From Lepidodermella squamata (lineage: Eukaryota; Gastrotricha): DNA of 64,000 bases. The position numbers were made by a program, and so were the translations under genes. The notes beneath the pieces are model-generated. The model was not told the origin of the DNA. It worked only from the letters and a program-made list of their open reading frames with translations, and searched no databases. The DNA is taken from NCBI GenBank assembly GCA_047495785.1, contig JBLDXI010000003.1, positions 1,178,001 to 1,242,000 of the forward strand, in the 5' to 3' direction. Positions within the stretch are counted from its first letter, which is position 1. Every line of letters begins with the position of its first letter. Positions 36,678 to 49,252 of the stretch are shown piece after piece.

Positions 36678-39600
36678 ATGCGTTTAGTTGTCTTATTACT
36701 CGCCACCACCTGTTGCGTGCTTCAAGTCAGCGGTCGGAAACACTACGGTATCAAATCTTTAAGCCAATACGAGATTTTGATCAATTTGTCAACTGACAGG
36801 GGTTCAATATCAGACAATACCTCCGCCATGTGGTGACCCTGGCTCCCCATCGAATGGCGCCCTGCTGGATACAGCTGTTCCGTTTCGTCTTCGTTACGTA
36901 AGATGCCAAATAGGGTTTGATCTCACCGGGCCGAATTTTATCATGTGTCTGAACAATGGTTCTTGGTCTCAAGCTGGGCGATGCTTTCCCAGCAGTAGGT
37001 TGTTGAAATCACTCCATACAAAATGCACTTAAACCTGTTTTTCAGGCTCTAGCTATGAATGCCGGCCTGTACCTATGGTTCTGAATGGAAAAGTTGAACC
37101 AGGAAGTAATTTGATTGGCAGTCGACGGAGGCTAACTTGCAACGACGGCTTTTCGCTGAATGGTCAAAATGAAGTTGTATGCGGTCAAAACTGTGAGTGG
37201 GGTTACCTCGGTGCCTGCGTTAGACAATGTGGAATGCCCCCGAAGATCCCAAACGGCCGCATTGGAGAGGGATCAAATGATTTTGGCAGCAAGCGAAAGG
37301 TGTATTGTTACAGCGGTGTTTTGAAAAACGGAACTGGCGAGATCGCTTGTGGTTTCAATGGACTGTGGTCTGATCCTGGTTTCTGCACAGTTGGTACGTC
37401 TTAATGCAATTGTTTTCAATATCACAGATATTAATTCCTCTTTATAGCTCTGGCCCCCAAAATTACCATGTGCTCAGATGTGCCTTCAATCGCCCACGGC
37501 TTTGTGGACGACGAAACCCTCATGGGGAATGGTATCGGAACTGTTTTGAAATTCATGTGCGTATCGGGCTATGAAGTCAGTGGTAAGAGCGAAATCATAT
37601 GTGAGAAATCCGGCAAATGGGAGCCTCAAGGGATGTGCCGTAGAGGTAACAAAATTCTCCGTTTTATCTGCTTATCCAACAATTCATCTCACTGTAGAAA
37701 TTCGAAGTTGCAAAACACTTCCCTTTATACCTTACGGTAGAGTCGAACCCGGCACAAATGAAATCGGGGCTATTCGCTACATTGCCTGTGACGACCCTGA
37801 GCAGTTACCGGAAGGAGCGGGAATTATTCAATGCTTGAGTACTGGTCGCTGGTCAAGAATTGGGATTTGCAGTCCAGGTTATCAATCCTATTAACCCATC
37901 TACCTTAATTCAAAACAATTTATTTTAGAAGGGACTACTTCAAGAAGAAGACCGACTACAACTACAAATCCATTTGTGGTTCCGTTCGAAACGTGCTGCC
38001 TTATCAAAAATAGATACAACTCCGAAAGTCTCATCGAAGCTGCTCGAGATAAGGATGCTAATGGTATCAACTCTGAACTGCTAGTTGGGGCCGATCCAAA
38101 TTCAAAGTCGTCTGAAGATGGCAAAAATCCCATGATGATTTCTGCCGAAAATGGCTGCCTAGCTTGCATTCAAGTCCTTTTAAGTTGTTGCCCTGACTTA
38201 AATGCGATGGATCGTGATAACGCAACAGCTTTAATTCTCGCTACAAGAGCTGGAAATGTTGACATAGTCCAGCTACTTCTTGGGGCTAAGGCGAATCCAA
38301 ACCTGCAGGATAAGGACGGTAGAACAGCTCTTTTATATGCTGCAGCCGACGGAGATGTGACAATTGTTGCTCTTCTCTTGAAATCGCTTGAAATCACGGT
38401 GAGCCTTACGCTTGGGGACAAAGTTGGAACTACTCCTTTGGCTGCTGCGATGGAAAATGGTCATAGTGAAGTTGCAATTTTGATAAGAGCTGCGATGAAA
38501 GTACAGTCTTCAACGCCTGTTGCAACCACTGCTCTTACAACGATCGAATCTGGAGAATGTTGTGATAAGGTGCCGAAATATCAGTCACTTGCTCTGGTGA
38601 ATGCTTCTTGTTATGGCGATCTACCCACTATGTTGTCTCTACTCAGTGATGGGGCTGACCCTGGCAGTGCTGACGATACAAACGAGAAAATCTCCTCCTT
38701 AATGTGTGCTGGGATCGGAAATTTCACTAAGGCTATGGCAGCGTTGCTGGATTGCTGCGTCCAAATCGACCAGAAGAACGAACTAGGCGAAACAGCTTTG
38801 ATTCTAGCATCTGAAGCAGGGTCCTACAATGCCGTGGAAATTCTGCTACAGAACAAGGCAGCGGTCAACCAAACTGACAAATCTGGTATTACAGCGCTGA
38901 TTTCAGCGGCTGCTAACGGCCATGCGAAGGTGATAGAACTTCTATTGAGTTACAAGGCCGATATCAATCATAAGAATGATGTTGGTAATTCGGCTTTATT
39001 CGCTGCGGCCACTGGAAATCACTTTGATGCGGCCAAAAAGCTGCTAGAGAACGGCGCCGATGTCAACTCTACTGATAATTTTGGCTTGAGCCCTTTTACC
39101 ATAGCCCAAGCCGGTGGTTTCCAAGAAATTGTAGATTTGCTCAAGCAGTATAAAGCTGGACCTGGAAAGATGGCTCAAAGTTTAAAGTTAGAGAGCCTAC
39201 CCGTTACCGATGTCATTTATGACTACTACGAAGACAGCAAAGTGTGGAATTTGGACAAGAAGCATTCGATGTGTTGCCAGGGCCTGAAAACGCGCTCAGT
39301 CGAACTGGTTAATGCTTCATGTGAAGGAGATGTCCTCAATGTGAAACGGCTGCTCCATGATAATGCTGAGTCTAACAGCTTCGACGATCAGGGCCGAAAT
39401 CCACTTCTCTGCGCCAGTTACAACAACTTCACCGAAATAGTTCGGGACTTGATCACATGCTGCGCTAATGTCGAAGTTAGGAATGAACTCGGAGAGACTC
39501 CCTTGGTCCTCGCTTCAAAACTGGGATCTTTGGAAATTGTGAAAATCCTAATTGAAAACAAAGCTACCGTAAATACGTCAGATGGGTCAAAGGTTACTCC

Positions 39601-42109
39601 CCTACATGCAGCGGCAAGTAACGGGCATTCAAGGATTGTCAGTCTTCTCATTAAGAATGGGGCTGAAATAGAAGCTCGAGACAATTTAGGGAAAACTGCC
39701 CTAATCGCCGCAGTTGCCGGGAATCACGTCGAGGCCGCCGGAGAATTGCTGAAGAGTGGGGCCAGCATCTTCACAGCGGACCATCAGGGTAACTCTGCTT
39801 GGACTATAGGATCGGTCAATATGTTCCCACCAATGATTGATTTATTTCGAGAATTTGGTATAGGAAAGATGTTGATTCCTCCGGTGACTACAACACCGGA
39901 AATTCTAACAACGGCAATAATCACTAGCGGGAAAGGTTGTTGTGATCACTCGGGGCGGGTGGACACCCTAATTTTGGTCCAAGCTGCTCACTATGGTATT
40001 CTGAAAACCGTAGAGAAAGAGCTGCACAAAGGACTTGCAAATCCTAACTCAGTCAACTCGACGAACGGATGGACGGCTTTGATGTATGCGGTGGATGGAA
40101 ATTATACGGCTATTTCTACCGAGCTGCTCAATTGTTGCGTTGACCTGGATCGACAAAACAAAGATGGTCAGACTGCTCTTCACATCGCAGCGAGGAAAGG
40201 TTACGACTATCTTGTTAATTTACTTCTGAAACACGGAGCTGATGGAAATGCAGCCGATAGCGATGGCTTTACGCCTTTGATAGTTGCCTCAATGATAGGC
40301 CACGTCAATGTGGTCGATAAACTGCTAGCGCATAAAGTCGTCGTGGATCAAGTTGACGTAGAAGGCAATTCAGCTTTCATCCATGCTGTTAAGCACGATC
40401 AGCTACGAATTGCTCAAATGTTACTGAAAGGAGGCGCGTCACCCCACCTCGAAAACAACGATGGTCAAAGCGCTATAGCCTTAGCAAGTTCGCCAGAAGC
40501 GAAGGCTCTTATACGTACCCTAACTCACATATCGCTGAAACGTGGTAAAATTTCTACGAAATCTCCACCTGTAACTAGCCTGCCTACAACCACTGAATTC
40601 TCGACCACCAGGGATTACTATGAAACTACGGATGGAGCTACCACAGTAGAAATTCGATCTTCATCAATCACTAGTAAAGGCGATTATTGCTGTGGATATG
40701 GTCCTAAAGTACAGTCGCAACACCTAATTGATGCTTCAAAGCTCGGAAACTTTACAGCTATCGAAAAGGCTTTGAATGCAGATGCTGATCCTGACTCAGC
40801 GGATCGAAACGATAACACTCCCTTACTCTACTCAACATTGAGTGGCTGCTCGAAATGCATAAAGAAACTCCTTGAATGCTGCGCCTCGATCAATGCGACA
40901 AACTCAGCCGGAGCAAATGCGGTAATGCTCGCCGTTAAAAGCAGCAATTATGAAATTTTAAAGCTGCTTCTCGAGAATGGCGGAAGTCCCTTTGTCAAAG
41001 ATCACAGCGGCTCAACTCCTCTGATAATCGCAGCTAAGAATCGGCTGCCAAAATCCATTGCTTTACTACTAACTTACTACCCTTTGATTGACGAGAGGGA
41101 CCGAGATGGCCACACTGCCTTGCATTGGGCGACGTTGAATAAGGACTTTGATTCAGCCGCCAAAATTATGGCAAGTGGGGCAGACGTGAATCTGTTGAGC
41201 AACAACGGCCGCTCGCCTCTTATGTTAGCTGCTGCGAAAGGAAGCTTGAGCCTGGTCAAGGAGCTGGTTCAAAAAGGCGCAAATGTTTTAGCTACCGACT
41301 CTGAGGGGCGAAATGCTTTGCGTTATGCTAAGGATGCGCTTAACATCGAAGTTGCGGACTTCCTCTCTACTTTCAACCCACCAACTCTGAGCCTTGCTAA
41401 ACCAGTTAAATCATGTTGTCTCAAGTCAAAGAAGCATCAATCGAGCTCACTTTTGTATGCGGTGAGCTATCGGAATCTATCTGCAGTCAAAGCTGAGCTA
41501 GAGATGGGCGCGGATCCTAATTCGGCTGAAAATGTTACCATGACTACAGCCCTAATGCTAGCAATCGAGGTCAATGATAAGGAAATAGCTGATGAGTTGC
41601 TAGGTTGCTGCCCTAATCTCGAGACTCGCAATTTTGCTGGCGAGACAGCGTTGATACTAGCGGCTAGGCATCATCAGCTGGAATTTGTCGAGCTGCTTCT
41701 CTCAAGGGGCGCCGATCCTAATGCAGTAGACTTGTTGAGCTCAACGTCCTTACTCTCTGCTGTAAGAAATGGCGAGACTAAAATGGTCATTGCTTTACTT
41801 CGAGGTAAGGCAAATGTTGATAAGGCTGATGGAAATGGCTACACTGCTCTCATGTGGGCGGTTATTGGCGGACAGAAAGATATTGTCATCCTGCTAAAAA
41901 CTGTAGGAAAAGCAAATTTGAACATGAAAAACGTCGACGGTCAAACAGCTCTGATGTTTGCGGTAGCGTCTGGAAGTGTTGAAATTTCTCGGTATTTACT
42001 TGAAAATGGTGCGGATCCATTGATCAGAGACCATTTCGGCGAAACTGCTAAAGATTTGGCCCGGAACCAAGAAAATCCTGCTATTACTGCATTATTCCAG
42101 AGAACTTGA
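36678..42109 (+). CDS. Giant secreted CCP-ankyrin protein (5 CCP + 6 ANK blocks)
   Basis: Exons are 36678-36747, 36800-36994, 37046-37393, 37448-37645, 37698-37877 and 37929-42109 (1723 aa), all introns phase 1. Signal peptide MRLVVLLLATTCCVLQVSG. Five CCPs span about 25-330, then a very short Arg/Thr linker. From residue 353 the last 4181-nt exon encodes six ANK blocks in a row without any intron. Each opens with a CC cap (TCCLIKN, ECCDKVP, MCCQGLK, GCCDHSG, YCCGYGP, SCCLKSK) and has CC at the end of repeat 1. Blocks are separated by short Thr/Pro or acidic-Tyr spacers (DVIYDYYEDS, TRDYYETTD). R4 sequons are mostly gone, but R1 gained NFT, NFT, NYT in blocks 2-4. AATAAA is near 42142. Confidence 0.87.
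37994..42109 (+). repeat. Six tandem ANK blocks of about 690 nt in one exon
   Basis: CC caps lie at about 37994, 38558, 39272, 39938, 40688 and 41415, giving units of 564-750 nt. The first unit is shorter, consistent with loss of about two repeats. Blocks 2 and 3 share LVNASCxGD caps, pointing to their more recent common origin. Confidence 0.85.
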
Positions 42110-42409
42110 ATGTTACATTGCGCTTTTCATTGTAATACGCTGTGAAATAAAGGAACTGAGATTTTGATCATACAACGTCATTTCCGTGGTTTTAATTGTT
42201 ACGCAGCAGAATTATCCGTTTTTTTGCAAAGACAATGGACCCGGTTTCATGCGCCGTCCTTAACGTTAAAATTAATCTCTTGACCACGACCGCTGATAAT
42301 AAACTGAGGTGACGTTTTTGGCGCGAAGTGTGTGGTCACCTTTTAATTTGCAAACTACACCACTATTAAGCATTATTTTATGCATTTTTTTCACTCAGCA
42401 GGTTGAATA

Positions 42410-44149
42410 ATGTCTATCTTACTTGGAACCTTGTTTTTGTACTCGATCGCTAGCTACCTCATCTGCAATCATTTGACATCAGGATTTCTTATCGTCGGAG
42501 AGAGTAAGTCGAATTTCTGGGTCATTTTGAAGATTACCTCTATCTATTTTTAGTCATGGAGCGCCTGCATTGTGGCGAAGTGCCGTCCATTCCTAATGGT
42601 TACATTGAAACGCATCCGACTTATACTCTGAAGCAGATAAAATGCATAGCTGGTTACGAAATTTACGACGGAGATGGTACAGTCTGGTGTAACGGGAGTC
42701 CTGGTTCAGGCAATCGAGGTCAATGGATTGTTGGCGGGAAGTGTCGCAATGACTTGATTTCCCGGAAATGCGAGGGTCAACCTGAAATGCCGTACGGTCT
42801 AGTCGAGGCAGGGTCGAACCTCGAAGGAACCGTTAGGGAAGTTAGATGCATGGAAGGCTACGTTCCAGCTGGGAATTTGTCTGTGAAATGTGAATCTGAT
42901 GGTAAATGGCATACGTATGGCTCATGCCAGCTGGCCTGTGGCTATTTCTCTAATTTCCCGCTATTCAGTTACATGTTCAGTTCTTACTGCTCAAGTATGA
43001 ATTCTGATAATAAGAAATTGCATCCTTCATCCTTCATCCTCTGTAGCTATGACCTGCGGACCAATTCCTCGAATAGAAAACGGGTTCGTCAACTTCCATA
43101 CGCGGAGACTTCAATGCCATCCAGGTTACCGACTTCTGGGTACGGATGATGTCGCATGTGAGGCGGTAAGCGGAGTTTGGCTGATCAGAGGAGCGTGTTT
43201 TTTAGAGCCTACTCAACCAAAAGACTACCCCTCGGCCCCAACAAAAAAGTTTGGGTTGTCTCATCTTTTCTTGTCTTTAACGCATTTTTCCTTTAGATGG
43301 AGGCCAACGATGAGACCGACGAAAAACATTACAACTCCCACGACTACAGTGGCCACTACATCACAGCTACCTCAATCAACAACGATACAATGGACTACTG
43401 ACTTGATAACATCGGTCAAGGCTGGAGAACTTGCTGTTACGAGTTATTTGCTAGTGAATGGCCTAGCTAGCGCTAATATGGCAGACTCCGATGGCTGGAC
43501 TGCTTTGATGTGGGCTGCTAACTACAACCGATCATCAATGGTTTCGCTGCTCCTTCAATACGGCGCTTCAGCCTCAGCGAAAAACCCTTTGGGGTCGACA
43601 GCTTTAATGTTTTCGGCGAAAATTCCAGATTCTCAGGAAATAATTGAGCTATTAGTCAAAGGAGGCGGTTCAGTTAATGACGTAAATAATTTTGGAATAT
43701 CAGCGCTAGCCTTGGCAGCTCAGAGTAACCTAGTCTCTAACGTGAATATGCTGCTTAAATTTGGGGCGGCTGTTGATTTGAGGGACAGGGAAAAAGCTAC
43801 TCCCTTGATATGGGCAACTAGAGGTAACAGTTCTTCCTGTGTAAGTTCTCTTATCAGGGCAGGGGCTAATGTGAATGCGAGGAATGTTCAGGAGCAAACT
43901 GCTTTGATGATCGCGGCTAGGAGCGGGTATCTTGAGGTTGCAAGGTGTTTACTGGATTACAAGGCTGATTGGACTTTGTCGGATTTCGAGGGATACACCG
44001 CGACTAAACTAGCCCTCTACTACGGCCAGTTGGATATTTACGACTTAATTAACACTTACGCCCAGGCCTCACAAGGTCTCAGTACTTCTGTCAATGCTAC
44101 TACCGTAACAATGAATGCAACAATACCTGATCCGACAACAAAGATTTAA
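42410..44149 (+). CDS. Secreted CCP-ankyrin protein without stapling cysteines (3 CCP + ANK)
   Basis: Exons are 42410-42503, 42554-42937, 43047-43248 and 43297-44149 (510 aa). The donor at 42938 (GTGGCT) is poor and the last intron is only 48 nt, phase 2 and divisible by three, so its retention would add a hydrophobic 16-residue segment. Signal-like N-terminus MSILLGTLFLYSIASYLI, three CCPs (CGEVPSIPNGY; CEGQPEMPYG; CGPIPRIENG), a Thr/Pro linker, and ANK from about residue 262. The cap has no Cys (WTTDLITSVKAGE) and repeat 2 reads LLQYGASAS instead of CC. Two Cys occur in R4 (NSSSC) and R5 (ARC). AATAAA is near 44169. Confidence 0.8.
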
Positions 44150-44284
44150 ATCTCAGTACACATTTTATGAATAAAAGAGTGTTTTTACACGAGTTGTTTA
44201 CGTGTTTTCCAGTGCTCATCTCTCCTCCCCTTTAACACTCACGAGCGTGTGCGGAAAATTCACACTTCTGCTCTGAGCTAAGAA

Positions 44285-45502
44285 ATGTTACTAGCTTTAC
44301 TAAACTTCCTAGGTTTTATCCCTCTAGTCTACAGCCAAGCTGCAGCAAGGAGATTCGAAAGTCGGAGTAAGTTATAGTGTTTACCAATTGAACACGGCTA
44401 TATTCAATAATGTTGCTTCAAGACACGTGCGGACCTGTACCTACTATACAATTCGGCTTCGTAGAAGATGCCTACCCCAACTCTCCCTATGGAACTGTTC
44501 GGCAAATAAGATGCATGAAGTCGAATATGATCGTTAATGGACCAGCTACGATAACCTGCGGAAGAAATGGGTGGTCTGTACCTGGTGTTTGTTTACAAGG
44601 TACGATTGCGATCACTATGATGATATCGAGTCTATTACTTTCCCTTTTAGACGTGCAACGTTGTCCGAAACTCGAAGCGCAAGCTGGTGTCTTCATACTG
44701 GAGCAAAGGATAGACGATAATTCCGGAAATCTCTACACCAAGTTTCAATGCACACCTAATTTCGAATTAGTTGGGGAAGGATTTGCAGTTTGCGAGCAAC
44801 AGCCTGGAGCTGATGATTTCGCCTGGAATTTCCAGGGTCGCTGCTACCCTATCGCAACTTTGCCTCCGCGACGCTTCTTCCAAACAACGCCATACCAGTT
44901 CAGAACACAAGCCAGACTTCCAGGTAAGGAAATCCATCAATAAGACCAAAATTGCATGGTTATAGTTTCAGTGTATGGCTTTACTCGTCCTCCATATTCT
45001 ACGGAGAGGATCGTCGTCTATATCCCCGATGAGCCTGATGCTATACCAATTCCAACATGGAGCCCATTGATTCAGCCCAAGACTACGACAAAGAAGCTCT
45101 CGTCACGTGAGTCTCTCATCTCCACTGAACCGCGGCTAATGCCAAGTAAATTTTCAGCTGGAGCAAAAACTATCGCGCCCGCGGATGATGACTATTACGA
45201 TGATGGTAATTTGTCAGCGAATACTTATGTATTAATGCTTACCATCTGACTTATTCCTGCAGATACAACGAAACCAAATCAGAAACCCAGTGAGGATTTT
45301 GGGCTTAGACCCACTAAGTTCTTTTGACATTTTTCATTACATAGCTCCCACAACTGTTAAGCCGAAAGCTCCGTCAGGTATTGCTAGAGGGCTATAATAT
45401 TTTAGTTCAATATGTTATAATCCTCGTCTGCTTTTAGTCACCCTGCCACCGAGACCAACAACAAAGCCGATGCCACTGCCTGACGTGGAATACTACGACT
45501 GA
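44285..45502 (+). CDS. Secreted 2-CCP protein with micro-exon linker and acidic Tyr tail
   Basis: Exons are 44285-44366, 44423-44599, 44651-44923, 44966-45106, 45158-45205, 45263-45289, 45345-45377 and 45438-45502 (281 aa). Every intron is phase 1 and several exons are 27-48 nt. Signal peptide MLLALLNFLGFIPLVYSQ, CCP1 (CGPVPTIQFGFV), CCP2 (CPKLEAQAGVF), then a Pro/Thr linker with acidic tyrosine clusters (PADDDYYDDG) and C-terminal PDVEYYD. No ANK. The Tyr-Asp clusters are typical targets for tyrosine sulfation in the Golgi (inference). The fifth to eighth exons are small, so exon calls there are less certain. AATAAA is near 45665. Confidence 0.75.
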
Positions 45503-45690
45503 AGAGCGCGCTAATCAGCGGGCAGTTTGTGGCGAGTTTTTTGCGGATTTGTGTCGCTGCAGATTTGTAACAGCCCGCTTTCTCCCTCCTGCATATACGC
45601 ATAATCCTCCGTAATGGAAATTTAATACATTCTCACAAGTGCATATTGATCGAATAGAAGCAGAGAATAAAGCAATCTTTTCTAATAACA

Positions 45691-47730
45691 ATGAGGCCAC
45701 TGGCCGTGATCTTTGGTCTTTTTTCCGCTGTTCAAGGACGTATGAGTGGCTTAATATCGTATCAAACTAGTGAATAACTCATTCATCTTTGTTCCAGAGT
45801 CATTTTGCACAGGGCCCTTGCCAATAGTGCCTAATGGTTACGTAACATCGGGCGGATCTTCCTACGGCGATCAGAGGATGATAGTTTGCAGCTCGATTTA
45901 CGAAATACAGGGTACAAACGTCATAACCTGTGCAGCAAATGGTTGGACAGTTCCCGGCCAGTGCGTTCGGAAAACAACTTCTCTCTACACTGGGCGATGC
46001 AAAAGTGGCGACCCATTGATTGATAATGGGTTTTTGCGGGCGGGTGGCAATGATCCTGGTACGATTCGGATTATGGTCTGCAAATCCGGCTATCAATTAG
46101 TTGGCCTTCCCTTTGCATTATGCACGCGGGAGAGCAAATGGATTGTACAAGGAGCCTGCGTCCTTCGTAAGCCATTTTGCCAATTCCAATCAATTTTTTC
46201 ATATTTCTGATTTAGTGAGCGGTTCGTTTTCCTTTCCCAACGAGTTCAGCTCTTCAAAGTGTTAAATTCTAGATTTATTGCTTGCGGCTGCTAGAGAAGC
46301 TCTTGGAGGTTAAAACTTCTCATTATTATGTTTCGGTTTTTCCAAAATTCTTTCTCCAGATGCTTTATGCAAGGCACCTGCTCCTACTGTTAGCAATGGT
46401 TATGTTGAAGACGAGAACACCGATGCTGTGATAGGAGAAAGCCGTGATGTAATATGCAATTCCGACTTATACGACATTCAAGGAGCTAAAAACGTCACTT
46501 GCAACGTCGATGGATGGAGCAAGCCGGGAACATGTGTTCGCAGGGTGTCTCAATCATTCGCTGGCCGATGCAGGAGCGGCGATCCAGTTGTTGAGAACGC
46601 CATTATCAGAGCAGGGCCTAGTGACCCTAACACTATGAGGGCCATTGTTTGTAGATCAGGCTTTCAATTGGTTGGCGTGGGAACCGTGCTGTGCAACAAC
46701 CAGGGCGTATGGGTAATTCAAGGTTACTGCGTACCAAGTAAGAGCTAACTTATGTTGGACCGAGATGCTATCAACTTTTTCCAATCTCTTAGACACACCT
46801 TTGCGTCCAGCTTCAAACCAAGCGATCGCGCAGAGTAACGCAGAAAGAAGTACGCAATTCATTATCATTTTAATTGCTAATTACCATTTCTCCTGGTTTT
46901 TTTTCGATCCCCGTTTTCATTTTTTGCCTAACAAAGCCGATCTTGGATTTTTTTATCGTATGAGCGGTTTCATTGTAGAATTTCATTGTAGATAGTTGTG
47001 TGCATTTTTTGTCTTCTCGCTTTTTTCTTACGCATACTATGTTGTTAATTTGACGGCAAATATATGACAATTGAATTTTTTTCTAAATTTTTTCTTTGCC
47101 CCCTTATTATAATTCAGATTCTATTAACTTCACGCGAGATTTTTTGTGATTTAATTTGAGCCATTTAGGTTCAATCATTTTCCCACGATTTTCCATTTCA
47201 AATCCTCAATGGTTTTAAACAAGGTCAAATCAAATTTGATTTCCCACCAAGAGAGTGAAATAACCCATGATTTGAGTAAAAAAGTGTTAGGCACTGAAAA
47301 TGGATATTTTATATAATAAATTGTTACGTGCAGCAATAGAGATGCCAATAAACATTTTTTATTATGCTACCCAGGCCAAGGTATGGGTCCCAGACCAACG
47401 ACTAGGCAAGATCTTCCACCCGCAATCATCATCAACCAGCTTCAAACCAGACCTACAAGTACATTATTTCAGCTCACAGATTGTTGCCTAAAATTTTGAT
47501 TTTCAGTTCCGACAATTCGCATCAATCAACCTGTGACAGCGCCTAGGCCTTCTCTAACTGCAGTGAAAGCTGTAACAATCGTGAGAACTACAACAACTCC
47601 AGTCTATGACTACTACGGGGAAGGTGAAGGTGAGCAGTTCAAGAAAGTTCTTAATTTTTTTGCAGACTCCTAATTGCATTTGCGTGGCTTTTAATTAGAC
47701 TTGCCGCAGCCACTGGATGGAAAGTCATGA
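45691..47730 (+). CDS. Secreted 4-CCP protein with Pro/Thr linker, no ANK
   Basis: Exons are 45691-45739, 45798-46166, 46273-46308 (optional micro-exon), 46360-46737, 46793-46834, 47375-47458, 47507-47629 and 47699-47730 (370 aa with the micro-exon, in frame without it). Signal peptide MRPLAVIFGLFSAVQG. Two copies of a two-CCP unit follow: CTGPLPIVPNGYV plus CKSGDPLIDNG, then CKAPAPTVSNGYV plus CRSGDPVVENA. A Pro/Thr linker with VYDYYGEGE precedes a short end. The 540-nt intron 46835-47374 is AT-rich and far longer than others in the array. The tail resembles the gene before. Exons after 46737 rest on splice sites and frame only. Confidence 0.68.
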
Positions 47731-48106
47731 GATGAGCGGTAAGATAGCGAGCCAGTTTTTTTGTAGCAGACCAGTCGTTTACAATCTCTATAATTTGCCG
47801 TTACACACAACAGGCGCCGCATGCGACACACATTTGTTGTTGTTGGCGATAATCAAGCAATTTATAGTGGTCAGCGCCGGCACGTTTCATCGGCCATCAT
47901 CACCGGTGCCATTACATTGTAACTTTAGCACCCCCACCGGCTTTTTTTAATATTATAATAATTTAATTATGCGCTTCTTATTCTATCACACTTATGTTCT
48001 GCGTGTCAAACGTCCACCCTAATAAAGCAAAATCCCATGTATAATAATATCATGCGTCGTGTTGTTGAATGAGCGTCTCTAAAGCTGCTTCATCGCAATT
48101 ACCATC
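47731..48106. other. Intergenic spacer in array
   Basis: 376 nt; AATAAA-type signal near 48020. No gene seen. Confidence 0.45.
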
Positions 48107-49164
48107 ATGGCTAGGTTGGATAGCGTTATTGCTGCATTGTTTCTGGCTTTCTTACAGCTCGCTGTCGGCCAGCTGAAAGCCGTATCCTGGCTGGATGATT
48201 GTAAGCCGAGATTATAATTCTACGCAGTTTTTATATAATTCCCTCTTAAGTTCGATGTCATTTTATGCACAATCCTAGAATTACGAATGGCGAAATCGTG
48301 TTCTGGAACGGCGGCCCGGCGATTAAATGTGACCCAGGCTATTACTTAGAAGGCAGAGGAAATGCTATTTGCAACTACTACAGCGGTTGGACGGTTTTCG
48401 GTAGATGCCGGCCCTATCCAATGATCTCAAACGAGGAGGGCTGTGCGAAAGAGCCGATGGTACCATTTGGGACAGTGCAGGATGGCGATATTAGTACAGG
48501 CGCTATTCGAAAGGTGAAATGCTTCTCAGACGATAGAGCGCCCGTTTTTGTCGCATGCTTCCCCGATGGAGAATGGAAACTGATTGGTGGAGTTCGATGC
48601 CCGGTGATGGATATCGTCAAATGCCGGTATCAAGGATGGTTCGGTCCGTTCTGCATGGAGCCAGAAAGCCCTCCTGTCGCTATCCTTCCAACAACCAAAA
48701 AGCCGTTCACCACACCACCGCCTTACTTAGACAATACTTTGATAGGCTCGATAAGGGCGAATGATCTCGCAACCGTTAGGATTCGACTTAGAGGTAGGCA
48801 GGCGGATTTAGAGGAAATGGACGAGAATGGCTGGACGGCGCTGATGTGGGCTGCGTATCATAACTTGTTAGGGACTGTTCGAGCGTTGATCGAACGGGGA
48901 GTTGACGTGAACGCGCGAAGTCACAGGGGCCAAACAGCGCTGATGGTTGCGGCTTTTGCGGGCAACGCGGAGATTGTGCGCTGGCTGCTGGACAGCGGCG
49001 CGAATGCGAAGCTGCGCGACGATGAGGGCAACACGGCGGCGTTTTTTGCGTCGACCCGCGGTCACACGGCCATAAAAGACCTGCTAACACAAAGAACGCT
49101 CGCAAACGATGCAACTGACAGTGGTAGCCTTTATTTTTACGATGAAAAACCTACTAACAAGTAA
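48107..49164 (+). CDS. Small secreted CCP-ankyrin protein, internally deleted ANK
   Basis: Exons are 48107-48200 and 48251-49164 (335 aa, phase 1). Signal peptide MARLDSVIAALFLAFLQLAVG, two CCPs (CHFMHNPRITNG; CAKEPMVPFGTV), a short CRYQGWFGPFCMEP segment, a Pro/Thr linker, then ANK from about residue 191. Only the first (GWTALMWAA), a RGQTALMVAA and a GNTAAFFA repeat remain. Relative to the family these are R1, R5 and R6, so R2-R4 are missing, and with them the CC pair and sequon; the cap Cys pair is absent too. Codon choice looks more GC-rich than the neighbours. ATTAAA at 49187 is followed by an acceptor at 49236 before the next gene. Confidence 0.82.
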
Positions 49165-49252
49165 ACAAGTCCAATATAACGCATACATTAAAAGACCGGC
49201 GCATTTTTTGTAACCTGATTGTTTCTCATTTTTTAGTCTTAGGTAGGCATAG

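Noticed and set aside
46765-47491. Frames within and around the long intron of the 45.7-kb gene
   Set aside because: AT-driven, no ATG-led protein-like product; only short Pro/Thr exons with phase-1 ends are accepted there.
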